The notes beneath the pieces were generated by a model that saw nothing but the letters and a program-made list of their open reading frames with translations, did no database searches and was not told the DNA's origin. Below are positions 34,158 through 44,067 of a stretch of DNA of 64,000 bases, piece after piece; the stretch's first letter is position 1, and each line of letters starts with the position of its first letter. Both the position numbers and the translations under genes were made by a program. This stretch comes from Flavobacterium lindanitolerans (GTDB lineage Bacteria; Bacteroidota; Bacteroidia; Flavobacteriales; Flavobacteriaceae), in assembly GCF_002846575.1 (NCBI RefSeq), contig NZ_PJND01000007.1:1674001-1738000 (forward strand), in the 5' to 3' direction.

Positions 34158-36569
34158 TTATCGCAATAAACTAAAATGTCCGCGTATGGTTCTGCCGGTT
34201 TCCAGTTTTACCAGATACCAATAATCATTGGCAGGTAGTGGATGTCCATTAAAGTTTCCATCCCATCCGGTACCTTTCGGGTCCACATCAGCAAGAAGCT
34301 TTCCAAAACGGTCAAAAATATAGATTTTGGAATTGGCAAAGAAGTTCGGGCTAATACCGATGATGTCCCACGTGTCATTAGTGCCGTCTGCGTTAGGCGT
34401 AAAAAAGGCCGGGATTTTCAGTACGGAAATTTTCTTTGATACAATGCCGCAGCCATGGGTGTCGTATACATAAACAGTATGTACGCCAGGAGCTACATTT
34501 TCAAAATAATTGGAATCCTGGAAAGGTCCGTTTGGCAGGTCAAGGCTGTATTGGTAGCCGCCAATGCTTGTAGGGTCAAGGATTACAGTTACGGTATTAT
34601 TCTGTGTTAAATCGACTATCACTATGTCGGCAATAGTAGCATTATTGGATGGCAGTACTTCTATGGTTCTGGTTTTGGAACAGCCATTGGCATTTGTGAC
34701 TTTGACGGTATAGGTTCCTGCTTCATTAACCCTTATGGAAGATGTGGTTTGTATGGGAGTTGTTGACCATTCATACGTATAATCAGTTACGGAGCCTTGC
34801 AATAATCCTGCATCTAAAGTAGTGTAGCGATTAGGCAGATTGGTACAGACATAGTCAGTGTCCTGTACTTCGATTTGAGGCAGACGGTTAACGACCAATT
34901 GAATTGGTGAAATCCCCGAACAACTGTTGGAATCTTCAATACGCACATAAATGGTAGCATTGTAAGGCGTGGCGTTTGGATAATTGCCGGTATTGGTAAT
35001 TTCATTCTGTTCCAGTAAGGCATCGTTGAGGTTAGGATAAAAATGCGCGGTTTCGGTTGGAGACAATACAAGGTCGGTTGTTCCAAGGTCAAAAGGCATA
35101 ATACCTGTTTCTGACAGGTCACATTGCGGAGCAATAGTAACCGTTCTGTTAATAACATTTACATTTAAATCGAGGGTTCCCCAGCTAAAACATCCGGTCG
35201 TGAGGTTGGTGATTTTTACATCAAGGGTTTCGGGATTTGATATATTGTTATAGGCAGTAGGAAGCGGTGTCGTTGTGCCTGTCCTGAAAAATGTTACACC
35301 AAGATTGGCATCGTTCCCGGTTAGGGATGGGACTGCTTCGTTGAGATTGAATAAAGTCAATCCGTCCGGAGTTAAGCCTGTATCACATTGAACCAAAGTG
35401 CCACTGACTTTGGCAGGAAGCGGATTTACGATAAGTTTGATTTCCTCTATTCTGAAACAGCCATTCGGATTAGTGACTTTGATGAATACAGGTTCCTCAT
35501 TAGGAATCATGTTGTAATAAGTAGGTCCGTAAGCTCCGGTATTAGCCATGGCATTGGCAAAACTGGAATAATAATCTACTGTAGTTCCGACAGGATTTGA
35601 ATTGGCAATTATGCCATTCGTGACATCACTCATAATAAAAGTCGCTTGCCCATTCTGGTCATCACCATCAAGGTTATCGTCGCAAATTGCAAACTGATTG
35701 TTTGGAATGACAACCGAATTGATTACTTCAACCGAAAATTCCGATGTTGAAAAACAACCGGTTACAGTATTGGTGATTCGGGCAAAAATAGGCTGCGGGT
35801 TTACTGTATTTCTGAAATCATTGGATGGTGTTATTGGACTTTCTCCCGTTAATACATCATTAAGGCTGGTATGATATGTAACAGCTACAGAGGTTTGGGT
35901 TCCAATAATGGTGCTGGTGTTTAAATCGAGATTGAAAGAGGTAGAATTATCAATAGTACCGTCATTGTCGCAATTTTCCATATCAAGGGCAACTCCTGTA
36001 GGCATTTGGAATGTTGGAGGTTGATTAAATGTAGCCGTTCCTGTCCAGGTTAGTGAAAAATTACTTGAACCTACAGGCCTGTCAATAACCAGAAAATAGC
36101 TTTCACCATTATTAACTGTTAAAGATTGTACGAAACTGTTACCAAGTGCTCCGGGTCCTTCAGTAGTGTCAACTTCATCATCTTTAAGACCGGTGAGATT
36201 GTCTGTTGCATTGGCAGCTTGCGGGTTTGTAGTTGAACAGCGGATGGCTTGCCCTAAACTGCCGCAGCTAACATTAGGGCCAAATATGAAAAAATCGAAA
36301 TCTACATTAATGTTGCTGTTTTCCGGAGTGAGAATAAAACCGAGTGTTCCTCCGGTGTCAATTGACAACTTTAACCAGATACTGTTATTTTCCTCACTGC
36401 TGCAGTTGTTTCCAAATCCCAATTCCTGAATCCCGATTCCTGTAGCACTAAGACCTTGAAATCCCGTATTTCCACATACCACAATGGCATCGGTACAGTC
36501 GTTCTGAGAAAAGGCCTTGGTTACGGTAAAAAAGAACAGGAGCGCAAGGAGGAATTTTTTAAGTATCAT
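34158..36569 (-). CDS. Type IX-secreted adhesin-like protein (type B sorting domain), 803 aa
   Basis: It has a signal peptide (MILKKFLLALLFFFTVTKAFS) followed by a Cys-rich region (NDCTDAIVVCGNTG). Several Ig/PKD-like repeats follow, each starting with a Cys-Asp pair such as QFAICDDNLDG. A C-terminal type B sorting domain runs from FFTPNADGTNDTWDI to RTIRGHFSLLR. These C-terminal domains direct export through the type IX machinery in gliding Bacteroidota. The last 250 residues are nearly the same as those of the next upstream paralogue. The N-terminal domain differs. Confidence 0.88.
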   Translation of the reverse strand: MILKKFLLALLFFFTVTKAFSQNDCTDAIVVCGNTGFQGLSATGIGIQELGFGNNCSSEENNSIWLKLSIDTGGTLGFILTPENSNINVDFDFFIFGPNVSCGSLGQAIRCSTTNPQAANATDNLTGLKDDEVDTTEGPGALGNSFVQSLTVNNGESYFLVIDRPVGSSNFSLTWTGTATFNQPPTFQMPTGVALDMENCDNDGTIDNSTSFNLDLNTSTIIGTQTSVAVTYHTSLNDVLTGESPITPSNDFRNTVNPQPIFARITNTVTGCFSTSEFSVEVINSVVIPNNQFAICDDNLDGDDQNGQATFIMSDVTNGIIANSNPVGTTVDYYSSFANAMANTGAYGPTYYNMIPNEEPVFIKVTNPNGCFRIEEIKLIVNPLPAKVSGTLVQCDTGLTPDGLTLFNLNEAVPSLTGNDANLGVTFFRTGTTTPLPTAYNNISNPETLDVKITNLTTGCFSWGTLDLNVNVINRTVTIAPQCDLSETGIMPFDLGTTDLVLSPTETAHFYPNLNDALLEQNEITNTGNYPNATPYNATIYVRIEDSNSCSGISPIQLVVNRLPQIEVQDTDYVCTNLPNRYTTLDAGLLQGSVTDYTYEWSTTPIQTTSSIRVNEAGTYTVKVTNANGCSKTRTIEVLPSNNATIADIVIVDLTQNNTVTVILDPTSIGGYQYSLDLPNGPFQDSNYFENVAPGVHTVYVYDTHGCGIVSKKISVLKIPAFFTPNADGTNDTWDIIGISPNFFANSKIYIFDRFGKLLADVDPKGTGWDGNFNGHPLPANDYWYLVKLETGRTIRGHFSLLR

Positions 36570-36617
36570 TCGTTTAAGGATATTTGCCCAAATTTATCAT
36601 ATTTTTTAAACGAATTG

Positions 36618-39395
36618 TTATCTTTTTAAAGAAAAGTGCCCCCTCACGGTTCTTTCTTTGTTTAAAAGTACCAAATACCAGTAATCTGTTGATAGAGCGG
36701 GATGATTGTTATAATTTCCGTCCCAACCGGCACCTTTGGGATCAACATCTGCGAGAAGTTTGCCAAATCGATCGAAGATGTAAATTTTGGCATTAGAATA
36801 GAATACGGAATTTATTCCAATAATATTCCAGGTGTCATTGTAACCATCGCCATTTGGAGTAAAGTAATTAGGTATGTATAGTACGGAAATGTCTTTTTTG
36901 ACAATTCCGCATCCGCGCGTATCATAGACATATACAGTATGAAAACCAGGGCTTACATTTTCAAAATGATTAGAATCCTGAAAAGGACCGTTTGGCAGGT
37001 CAAGGCTGTATTGGTAACTTCCAATGCTTTCCGGTGACAGCAGTACGGTTACGGTGTTGTTTTGTACCAGGTCAACAATTACTACATCCGCAATAGTAGC
37101 ATTATTGGATGGCAGGACAGTGATAGTTCTGGTTTTGGAACAGCCTTTGGCAGTTGTTACTTTAACGGTATAGGTTCCCACCTGATTAACTCTTATTGTA
37201 GGTGTGGTTTGTATTGGTGTAGTTGACCATTCATAAGTATAATCAGAGATAGTGCCCTGTAACAAACCCGGGTTTAAAGTAATGTAACGATTAGGCAGGT
37301 TGGTACAGACATAGTCTGTGTCTTCTGTTCTGAGTTGTGGCAACGGATTTACGACAAGATGAATAGGGAAAAGGCCATCGCATTCATTGTTCTCTTCTAT
37401 CCGGGCATAAATTGTCTGTCTGTCACGTACTGTATTTCTATAGGCTGTAGGTAGTGCATTTTGTTCAAGCAGCGCATCATCAATACTGGCATAGTAGGAA
37501 GTAGTGGCTGTCGGAGAAATTCCGGGAATCACTACATCAGTGAGTGTGAAATCAGAAATTCCGTCCTCACCGTTCAGCTCATCACATTTTTCAAGTAGCA
37601 AGGGAGCATTTATTACAGCGTTTACAGTTAGGTCTAGTGTTGTTGTCACAAAGCATCCGGTCGTATTGTCTGTTACCCGGGCAAAAACCCGTTGCGGGTT
37701 GGAGATGTTAGGGTAGGAATTAGGCAATGGATTGGCATTGTCATTCGCCGCCTGGGAAGACAGGAAAAAAGAGACACTTAAATTTGTATTGCCTCCGGTA
37801 ATATTTTGCGAAGCTTCGGAAAGTTTAAAAAGAATATTGGTGTCAGCTGCTGTCGGGCTGCATTGTGTCAGGCTGGAAGGAAATGCTGTTGGAAGCGGAT
37901 TAATCTGTATGTTTTTACTGCTTCGGATAGTTCTTCCTTCTACAACAGCAGTTGCCCAAACAGTATAATTTCCGGGACCGGGAAAGACATGAGATGGTTC
38001 AGAAACAGTACTAAAGGCACTGCCGTCACCAAAATCCCATACCACACTTTGAACGAAACCATTGGCACTTACTTCAAATTCTGTAGCCTGACCTGCACAA
38101 AGATTTTTGGCAAGGATGTTTGTGCTGAATACGGAAGTAATGAACGGAGGTAGTCCGAATCGGGATATTCCCTGGTCCAGACTAATTGCGGCATTTTGAT
38201 AATTGCAGGCTATTCCGTCTTCTTCCGGATTGTTGATAACGTCCAGAAAAGCATCTTCAAATCCGGTGTTGATGTTGGCTTTATAAATTTTCTTGTCAGG
38301 ACCCAGTTGAAGTGCCGAAAAACTTTTTCTGGAAATAAATTGTCCTGAATTTGGAATGGATGCAGCTTCGAGATTGAACTGCATTACTCCGTTTTCTGCC
38401 GACAGGTAAAGCTTTTTAGTTTCGGCAGAAAATTCAACTCCATAGCAGCTGGCATCAGTTACTATTGCCTGACCGTTAGAAACAATTCCGGTACTGTTAT
38501 CAAAATCATAGAGATAAAGAGCACCGCCGGTTTGAGGACCTACATGTGTTTCAGTAATCTGAACATGGGCGACAGCAATTTTTTTTCCGTTGGGAGAAAC
38601 CTTAATTTGTCCAATCGCATTTCTTCTGTAACCCGAAATAGGAACTACAGGGTTAAGTTGCGAAATCACAGGAGTGGTGCTAACACCTGAAGGGTCAATC
38701 TTAAAAGCATAAAACTTGTCTATGAAATGGGTGATGACCCAGTAACCGCCTCCGTTTCGTATCTGGACAGCCGTTATTTTTTCAGAACATTTATATTTGA
38801 TTTCTTCACCGGCAGGGTCGGGGTTATAAGTAACCAGATGAACGTTTCTTGTTGTCACATTCCCAATACTTCCGTTTGCTCCGGTAAGTGACATGTCAAC
38901 AACAGAATAGTTAAGACCGTTGTTGAAACCGTCATCTCCATCCGGAATTGTGCCTCCTCCCGCTTCATATACTCCTGAAAATTGATTGGGATAGGCCGCC
39001 GCATTCTGATGGTGCGGCTCGTCTACCGTAAAAATATAATAAAGATTGGGATTGGCAGGATTGGGTATTATAATGCCTGATTGCGTACTGGAAGGGTCTC
39101 CAAACAATCCTGTACCCGCTGCATAATCTCCATTTGGCATGATAACATGGTTTCTGTCCCAAACAGTACGGCCGTCTGTATATAACAGGAGATTGCCGTT
39201 AAGGTCAGAAAAAGAACTGCATCCTTCGTCAGTAACGATTCTGATTGGATTTGGAAAAGTAGAAAGGGTGGTTATTGTATTGTCACTATTAAACCGGATA
39301 CCGGCTCTGTTGCCAAAAAACCAGTTCGATGCTTCGCCCTGGGGGAAGCAACTTATGGATAAGAACAGAAATAATACCAGTAATTTTGACCTCAT
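36618..39395 (-). CDS. Type IX-secreted protein with propeller-like and PKD domains, 925 aa
   Basis: The ATG at 39395 gives MRSKLLVLFLFLSISCF as the leader; a longer frame to 39416 is possible. Residues from ASNWFFGNRAGIRF to about 400 resemble a beta propeller of the YncE/SMP-30 type seen in many such proteins. A PKD domain follows (VWDFGDGSAFSTVSEPSH), then Ig-like repeats, and a type B sorting domain ending TVRGHFSLKR. It is the middle gene of three tandem leftward genes. It probably ends on the cell surface. Its C-terminal quarter is close in sequence to the neighbouring 803-aa protein. Confidence 0.88.
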   Translation of the reverse strand: MRSKLLVLFLFLSISCFPQGEASNWFFGNRAGIRFNSDNTITTLSTFPNPIRIVTDEGCSSFSDLNGNLLLYTDGRTVWDRNHVIMPNGDYAAGTGLFGDPSSTQSGIIIPNPANPNLYYIFTVDEPHHQNAAAYPNQFSGVYEAGGGTIPDGDDGFNNGLNYSVVDMSLTGANGSIGNVTTRNVHLVTYNPDPAGEEIKYKCSEKITAVQIRNGGGYWVITHFIDKFYAFKIDPSGVSTTPVISQLNPVVPISGYRRNAIGQIKVSPNGKKIAVAHVQITETHVGPQTGGALYLYDFDNSTGIVSNGQAIVTDASCYGVEFSAETKKLYLSAENGVMQFNLEAASIPNSGQFISRKSFSALQLGPDKKIYKANINTGFEDAFLDVINNPEEDGIACNYQNAAISLDQGISRFGLPPFITSVFSTNILAKNLCAGQATEFEVSANGFVQSVVWDFGDGSAFSTVSEPSHVFPGPGNYTVWATAVVEGRTIRSSKNIQINPLPTAFPSSLTQCSPTAADTNILFKLSEASQNITGGNTNLSVSFFLSSQAANDNANPLPNSYPNISNPQRVFARVTDNTTGCFVTTTLDLTVNAVINAPLLLEKCDELNGEDGISDFTLTDVVIPGISPTATTSYYASIDDALLEQNALPTAYRNTVRDRQTIYARIEENNECDGLFPIHLVVNPLPQLRTEDTDYVCTNLPNRYITLNPGLLQGTISDYTYEWSTTPIQTTPTIRVNQVGTYTVKVTTAKGCSKTRTITVLPSNNATIADVVIVDLVQNNTVTVLLSPESIGSYQYSLDLPNGPFQDSNHFENVSPGFHTVYVYDTRGCGIVKKDISVLYIPNYFTPNGDGYNDTWNIIGINSVFYSNAKIYIFDRFGKLLADVDPKGAGWDGNYNNHPALSTDYWYLVLLNKERTVRGHFSLKR

Positions 39396-39426
39396 ATTGA
39401 GCCGATTAGCTCTCAAAGATAGAAAA

Positions 39427-41733
39427 TTATCTCAAAAGTGAGAAGTGTCCCCTGATTTCTCTGTTGTCTTGCAATATTATTTTAAACCAATAGTCGTTTG
39501 CCGGTAAATCGTGCCCGTTCAGCTTGCCATCCCAACCCGGTTGCCCTCCTTTGAAAAAGTAAATGAGCTTGCCATAACGGTCAAAAATGGCAACTGTAGC
39601 ATTAGGCTGATATTGTAGGTATGGAATTCTCCAGTAATCATTGGTTCCGTCATTATTCGGGGTAAAGAATTTAGGATAATCCATGATGTAAAATTCATGG
39701 GTAATAGTACCACAGTCTGCTTCTTTTATAATGACGTTATAACGGCCGGGAGCCAGATTCGTAAATGTTGGCGAATCCTGAAAAGTAATTCCGTCAAGAG
39801 AATATTGGTAGGTTCCAATGCTGTTTGACGTAAGCACAACAGTTGCAGTGTTATTTCCTCCCTGGAAATCTCTTATTCGGATGGTTTCTACTGTTGCAAT
39901 ACTGGAAGCCGTAACAATGAATTTTTTTGTGCCTTCGCAACCGTCAGCATTGGTAACAGTAACGGTATAGGTTCCCGCCGCATTAACCCTAATGGTTTGC
40001 GTTGTTTCGTGATTTGGAGTGTTCCAGCTGTAGCTTGAAAAGCCGCTTCCCGCATTTAACAATACAGAACTGCCGCTGCAAATAGTAACTTCAACATCAT
40101 CCAGGCTGTTGCCGAAATAATTGACACGTACATTAAATTCGGCAATTCCATAACAATCAATACCCGAGCTTAATTTTGCATAGATACGCTGTGTAAACGG
40201 AACCGTATTAGGAAATGCTTCAGGAGTAGGAATCGGATTGAGTCCTGATAACGCATCTGCATAGGAAGTGTAATAGTTCACATTTCCTGCCGGCAGATTA
40301 ATCAGAATATCTGCTTCCCTGTCACGCAGGTTAAAAACCGAAAGACCGTCTGAAGGATTGGCATCGGTGTCGCATTTTTTCAAATCCTGAGGGTCGGCAA
40401 TATTATTATTGGAAACATTTAATGTTACTTCTGCAATAGCATAACAGCCGTACTGGTTTTCTACGCGGGCATAAACAATTGGCTGTGTATTTTCGAAATT
40501 GGTAATGTTGGTAATCGGGTTGGAATCCGATGCTGCTTCCGCATTGGTCCTGAAATAAACCGGATCAGTTAATGTAGGATCGGCTGCTACAATCTGAGCG
40601 TTTGCCTGGTTGAGGTTAAACAAAGCAAGACCATCGTTATCTTCGTCACATTGTACTAAAACAGCATTGGATACTGTTGGCACAGGTGAATATTCAATTT
40701 TTATTTCACCATTTGAGAAACAGCCTCCCGCAAGTTCAACGCGTACAGAATAAGTGCCGGCTTCAATGACCTGATAAGTAGGAGTTGTTTCCGGTTGTAA
40801 TATGCTGTTTTTATACCATTCATAACGTATGGCATTGGCGTTAGTCGCATTCAATGTTAGGGTTTCGTCCTTACACAACGGATTTCCATTTGCCAGCAAT
40901 CGGTCATTACCTAAATCCGTTTCTATCTTAAAACTTCCTCCACCTAAGAAAATAGCCGAGTCATATCTGTAATTGCCTTCATCAGCCACAACTAATTTTA
41001 TATGATAGCGAACGCCTGGCGTTACATCCGATTGGGCTGTCATGATAACAGTCTGTCCGTTGAAATTAGTTGGGTGTTCATATCCGTTGAATCCGCCAAA
41101 ATATTCTTCGTTTTGAGCATCACAACCTCCGTTTCCGCCAATTGCCGGACGTACAGAGGTTACCTTAACGGGTATTGTAGTGCCTGGAATAACAGCCAGG
41201 TTTTTATATTCTCCGGTGCCGCCAACTTCTTTAAGCAGGAATGCAAATCCGTCCGAATAGCGGCATGGTGCATTATCATGATATTCTTCTGAAGAAAGAA
41301 TGTAGTCAAAGCTTATTTTGTTGCCGAGAGGTATAAAGTCAAATTCAAGTACGGTAGCGTTAACAGAGTTGTTTATTTCCAGGGCAGCTTCCAAATCAGA
41401 ATCGCCCGGCCAGTCCATTCCGCGTCCGTCATCTAACAGGCTGCTGTTAGGACCTTGTGCGGCCACAGCTCTTCCTGTGCTTAGTATGATTCCGTTTGCA
41501 AATGGGAAACTGCTCGTTCCTGCATTAAAATAACCATAGCTTTGTTCTCCGGATGCGAAATTCCCGCCTAAAACGGAGATATTTGAAACACTGGCACAGG
41601 TGTTGTTGATGAGGACATCCCTGACTAATTGTTCTTTTGTATAAGTGTCATTAACTGTAATATATTGCGCTCTGGCTAAAAAAGGAACGCAAATTGCCAA
41701 TAAGAAAAAAATGTGGGCTTTCGTCATTTTCAT
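39427..41733 (-). CDS. Type IX-secreted protein with choice-of-anchor L domain, 768 aa
   Basis: The signal peptide ends near FLARAQ; an ATG two codons in (41727) is an equally good start. Residues about 28-270 match the choice-of-anchor L domain, as in FANGIILSTGRAVAAQGP and DFIPLGNKISFDYILSSEEY. Ig-like repeats follow, with a type B sorting domain ending IRGHFSLLR. It is the first of three tandem secreted-protein genes and begins 16 bases after the end of the ABC permease gene. Confidence 0.88.
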   Translation of the reverse strand: MKMTKAHIFFLLAICVPFLARAQYITVNDTYTKEQLVRDVLINNTCASVSNISVLGGNFASGEQSYGYFNAGTSSFPFANGIILSTGRAVAAQGPNSSLLDDGRGMDWPGDSDLEAALEINNSVNATVLEFDFIPLGNKISFDYILSSEEYHDNAPCRYSDGFAFLLKEVGGTGEYKNLAVIPGTTIPVKVTSVRPAIGGNGGCDAQNEEYFGGFNGYEHPTNFNGQTVIMTAQSDVTPGVRYHIKLVVADEGNYRYDSAIFLGGGSFKIETDLGNDRLLANGNPLCKDETLTLNATNANAIRYEWYKNSILQPETTPTYQVIEAGTYSVRVELAGGCFSNGEIKIEYSPVPTVSNAVLVQCDEDNDGLALFNLNQANAQIVAADPTLTDPVYFRTNAEAASDSNPITNITNFENTQPIVYARVENQYGCYAIAEVTLNVSNNNIADPQDLKKCDTDANPSDGLSVFNLRDREADILINLPAGNVNYYTSYADALSGLNPIPTPEAFPNTVPFTQRIYAKLSSGIDCYGIAEFNVRVNYFGNSLDDVEVTICSGSSVLLNAGSGFSSYSWNTPNHETTQTIRVNAAGTYTVTVTNADGCEGTKKFIVTASSIATVETIRIRDFQGGNNTATVVLTSNSIGTYQYSLDGITFQDSPTFTNLAPGRYNVIIKEADCGTITHEFYIMDYPKFFTPNNDGTNDYWRIPYLQYQPNATVAIFDRYGKLIYFFKGGQPGWDGKLNGHDLPANDYWFKIILQDNREIRGHFSLLR

Positions 41734-41749
41734 AGTATCGGCAAAGATA

Positions 41750-42589
41750 CTATAAATCTCGTTTTTGAAGAATTTTATACGACATTAACATAAAAATAAC
41801 CGTCCAAATGACAACAATAACAATTTCATACCAGTGCACACTGTAATCTTTTGCAGCTACACCGCCAGAGACCTGATTTTCAATAGCCTTATAAGCCTTG
41901 AAACGTGTAAAAGGTTCTTTTATAAGATTTGACATCGATTCTAACGGAAGGAAAGCGGCAACTTTATCTACCTGTTCCGTACTCGTAAATACCAACCATC
42001 TCAGAAGTCCGTAAAAGATTTTTTCTGCAAAAAACCATACAAGCAGGAAACCTAATGCAAAAGCAGAACGTTTTACCAATACGCCCAGAAAAAGACAGAA
42101 CGAGAAGAAGGCCACAAGTTTTATGAAATAGGCCAAAAAATATTCCAGGTCGGAAAAGATAATGGCAGCTTCGTCATAAGAAGAAAAGCACAGCCCTAAT
42201 ATCATCGACATGATGAAAATAAAAATTGTAGAGCCCAATGCGAAAAGTGCAACGGTTATCAATTTTGACTGTATGAATTCTTTTTTGCTCAGTCCGTCTA
42301 TAAGATTCTGTTTGAGCGTTCCATAGGTATATTCGTTTGCCATCATTGAAACAATTACAACGGCAAGGAAAAATTTAAGGATGGCGGCAATGTAGGTGTT
42401 GAAATGCCATATATACGGAAAATTGAAAATTCCCTGGTCGGCAATACGGAAGTTAATTCCCAAAAAGCTGAAATTGATGGAAGCAATCAGGGCAATAAAC
42501 GAAAGCAGAATGAAATAAGTAAGGGTCAATACTCTGCTTGCCTTATTCTGCCAAATTTTTTGGAGCTCTATAGATAGTAATCGTTTCAT
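41750..42589 (-). CDS. ABC-2 type permease
   Basis: The ATG at 42589 gives MKRLLSIELQKIWQNKASRV, the usual cytoplasmic start of ABC-2 permeases; a longer frame to 42616 is unlikely. Six membrane segments are predicted, with a large loop after the first (SINFSFLGINFRIADQGIFN). TYGTLKQNLIDGLSKKEFI is the ABC-2 signature. It follows the ATPase gene with a 60-base gap. It probably exports a lipid, peptide or drug; the substrate is unknown. Confidence 0.9.
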   Translation of the reverse strand: MKRLLSIELQKIWQNKASRVLTLTYFILLSFIALIASINFSFLGINFRIADQGIFNFPYIWHFNTYIAAILKFFLAVVIVSMMANEYTYGTLKQNLIDGLSKKEFIQSKLITVALFALGSTIFIFIMSMILGLCFSSYDEAAIIFSDLEYFLAYFIKLVAFFSFCLFLGVLVKRSAFALGFLLVWFFAEKIFYGLLRWLVFTSTEQVDKVAAFLPLESMSNLIKEPFTRFKAYKAIENQVSGGVAAKDYSVHWYEIVIVVIWTVIFMLMSYKILQKRDL

Positions 42590-42649
42590 TGGTTGTATGT
42601 TTTGTCCGGGCGTCATGTCAGACTCCGGTTCGGATTGGTTTCAGGATTG

Positions 42650-43546
42650 TTATTTGTTGTTTGTCAGTTGCAGGAATTGCTCTTCCAGACTATGCTTGCG
42701 TTTTACAAGATGGCTCAGCGTTATATTCCTTTCAAAGAGGAATTTATTCAGTTCTGCCGCATTTAGCTGATTTTTTGGATAGGCAATGATGCGTCCTTCT
42801 TCTTCCTCAACTTTTTCAATAGACGGATGTTGTTCCAGCACCGTTTTTAATTCCTGAAGGTTGTCTGACAGCAATTCGAAGAAACCATCGTGAGAATTCA
42901 TTCCGTCAACAGTTCCGGAATATAAGATTTCGCCTTTTCGCAATACCAATACGTGACTGCACACTTTTTCGACTTCATCCAAAAGGTGAGAGGCAAGAAG
43001 TATGGTGGTTCCCTGTGCTGCAATTACTTTGATAATATCTCTGATTTGACGAATTCCCTGCGGGTCGAGACCGTTGGTTGGTTCGTCCAGAATTAGAATT
43101 TCCGGGTCATTGAGCAAAGCCGAAGCTATAGCCAATCTCTGTTTCATTCCTAACGAGAAAGTTCTGAATTTGCTGTCTTTCCTGTCAAGAAGGCCAACGA
43201 TTTCAAGTTTTTCGTTTATTTTGGAATAATCAGTTCCTTTAATCTTACAAACGAGCTTAAGGTTTTGCTCGGCAGTCATGTAAGGATAAAAATTAGGCCT
43301 TTCGATAATGGCGCCTACTTTTTTCAGGGCCTCATGGGTTTCCATTTCTCCGCCAAACCAGCTGTAGGTTCCGGAGGTTTTATTGACAACATTGAGAACA
43401 ATTCCGAGGGTGGTTGATTTTCCACTTCCATTCGGACCTAAAATTCCATAAACATTTCCTTTTTTGATTTCAAGGGAAACATTTTTAACGGCTTTGACCA
43501 GTCCGAAGTTTTTATAAAGATTTTCAATTTTTAGTATGGTTTCCAA
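42650..43546 (-). CDS. ABC transporter ATPase subunit
   Basis: Walker A GPNGSGKST, signature FSLGMKQRLAIASALL, Walker B EILILDEPTNGLDP and switch His in LLASHLLDEVE are all intact. It resembles BcrA/NatA-type ATPases. No ATG starts the frame near the N-terminus. A TTG at 43546 before ETILKIENLYKNFG fits the family start; another TTG at 43591 is upstream but less likely. The partner permease gene follows. Confidence 0.9.
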   Translation of the reverse strand: METILKIENLYKNFGLVKAVKNVSLEIKKGNVYGILGPNGSGKSTTLGIVLNVVNKTSGTYSWFGGEMETHEALKKVGAIIERPNFYPYMTAEQNLKLVCKIKGTDYSKINEKLEIVGLLDRKDSKFRTFSLGMKQRLAIASALLNDPEILILDEPTNGLDPQGIRQIRDIIKVIAAQGTTILLASHLLDEVEKVCSHVLVLRKGEILYSGTVDGMNSHDGFFELLSDNLQELKTVLEQHPSIEKVEEEEGRIIAYPKNQLNAAELNKFLFERNITLSHLVKRKHSLEEQFLQLTNNK

Positions 43547-43638
43547 AATAGATAAAGGTTTGGTTTTATAGTAAGACGAACCTGGCAACAATTTGTTACA
43601 AGAAAATTAAAACTCTTTTCGGACTTGTTTTTGTAAGC

Positions 43639-43878
43639 TTACAAGGCTATTTGCCTTCTTTCATAAAGCTGATTGAGTGCCTTATTGATATCTTTCATTT
43701 CTTCAGAAAGATGAATTTTGTTGCCTAATATGTCATTGGTCGCACAGCGGTGGCACACTTTGCATTCAAATTCTTTGAAGTGGTCGGTTATTTTTCGTGT
43801 GGTCTTAAACTTATGACCAAAAAAACGACAAAAGGCTTTTTCGAAAAGCACATTGTGGCGGGCGATGTTTGGATTCAT
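43639..43878 (-). CDS. Small Cys/His protein, possible zinc ribbon
   Basis: The 79-residue protein has Cys17 with His22 in FCRFFGHKFK and a CxxCxxC-type pair in FECKVCHRC, a pattern that could bind zinc. The C-terminus is a Lys/Glu-rich helix (MKDINKALNQLYERRQ). It resembles DUF1660-like small proteins but the match is loose. It is a single gene between the ABC transporter and the nucleoid-associated protein. Confidence 0.65.
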   Translation of the reverse strand: MNPNIARHNVLFEKAFCRFFGHKFKTTRKITDHFKEFECKVCHRCATNDILGNKIHLSEEMKDINKALNQLYERRQIAL

Positions 43879-44023
43879 TGTAGGTTATGTTTGTTAGGGA
43901 CGATAAACATACTAATTTATCCGATTAACGGCAAAAATAATCGATGAAATGCATAATGTATGTATTTTGTAAACAAGATGTTAGAGTGCGTAAACTAAAC
44001 TGTTATCCGGAAGTATAAGAAAT

Positions 44024-44051
44024 AAAAAAATCCCCGGAAGGGGATTTTTTT
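44024..44051 (-). terminator. Terminator of the nucleoid-associated protein gene
   Basis: ATCCCC and GGGGAT pair across a GGAA loop, with seven A on the left and T-runs on the right. Confidence 0.85.
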
Positions 44052-44067
44052 AAGTATTTCGATAGGT

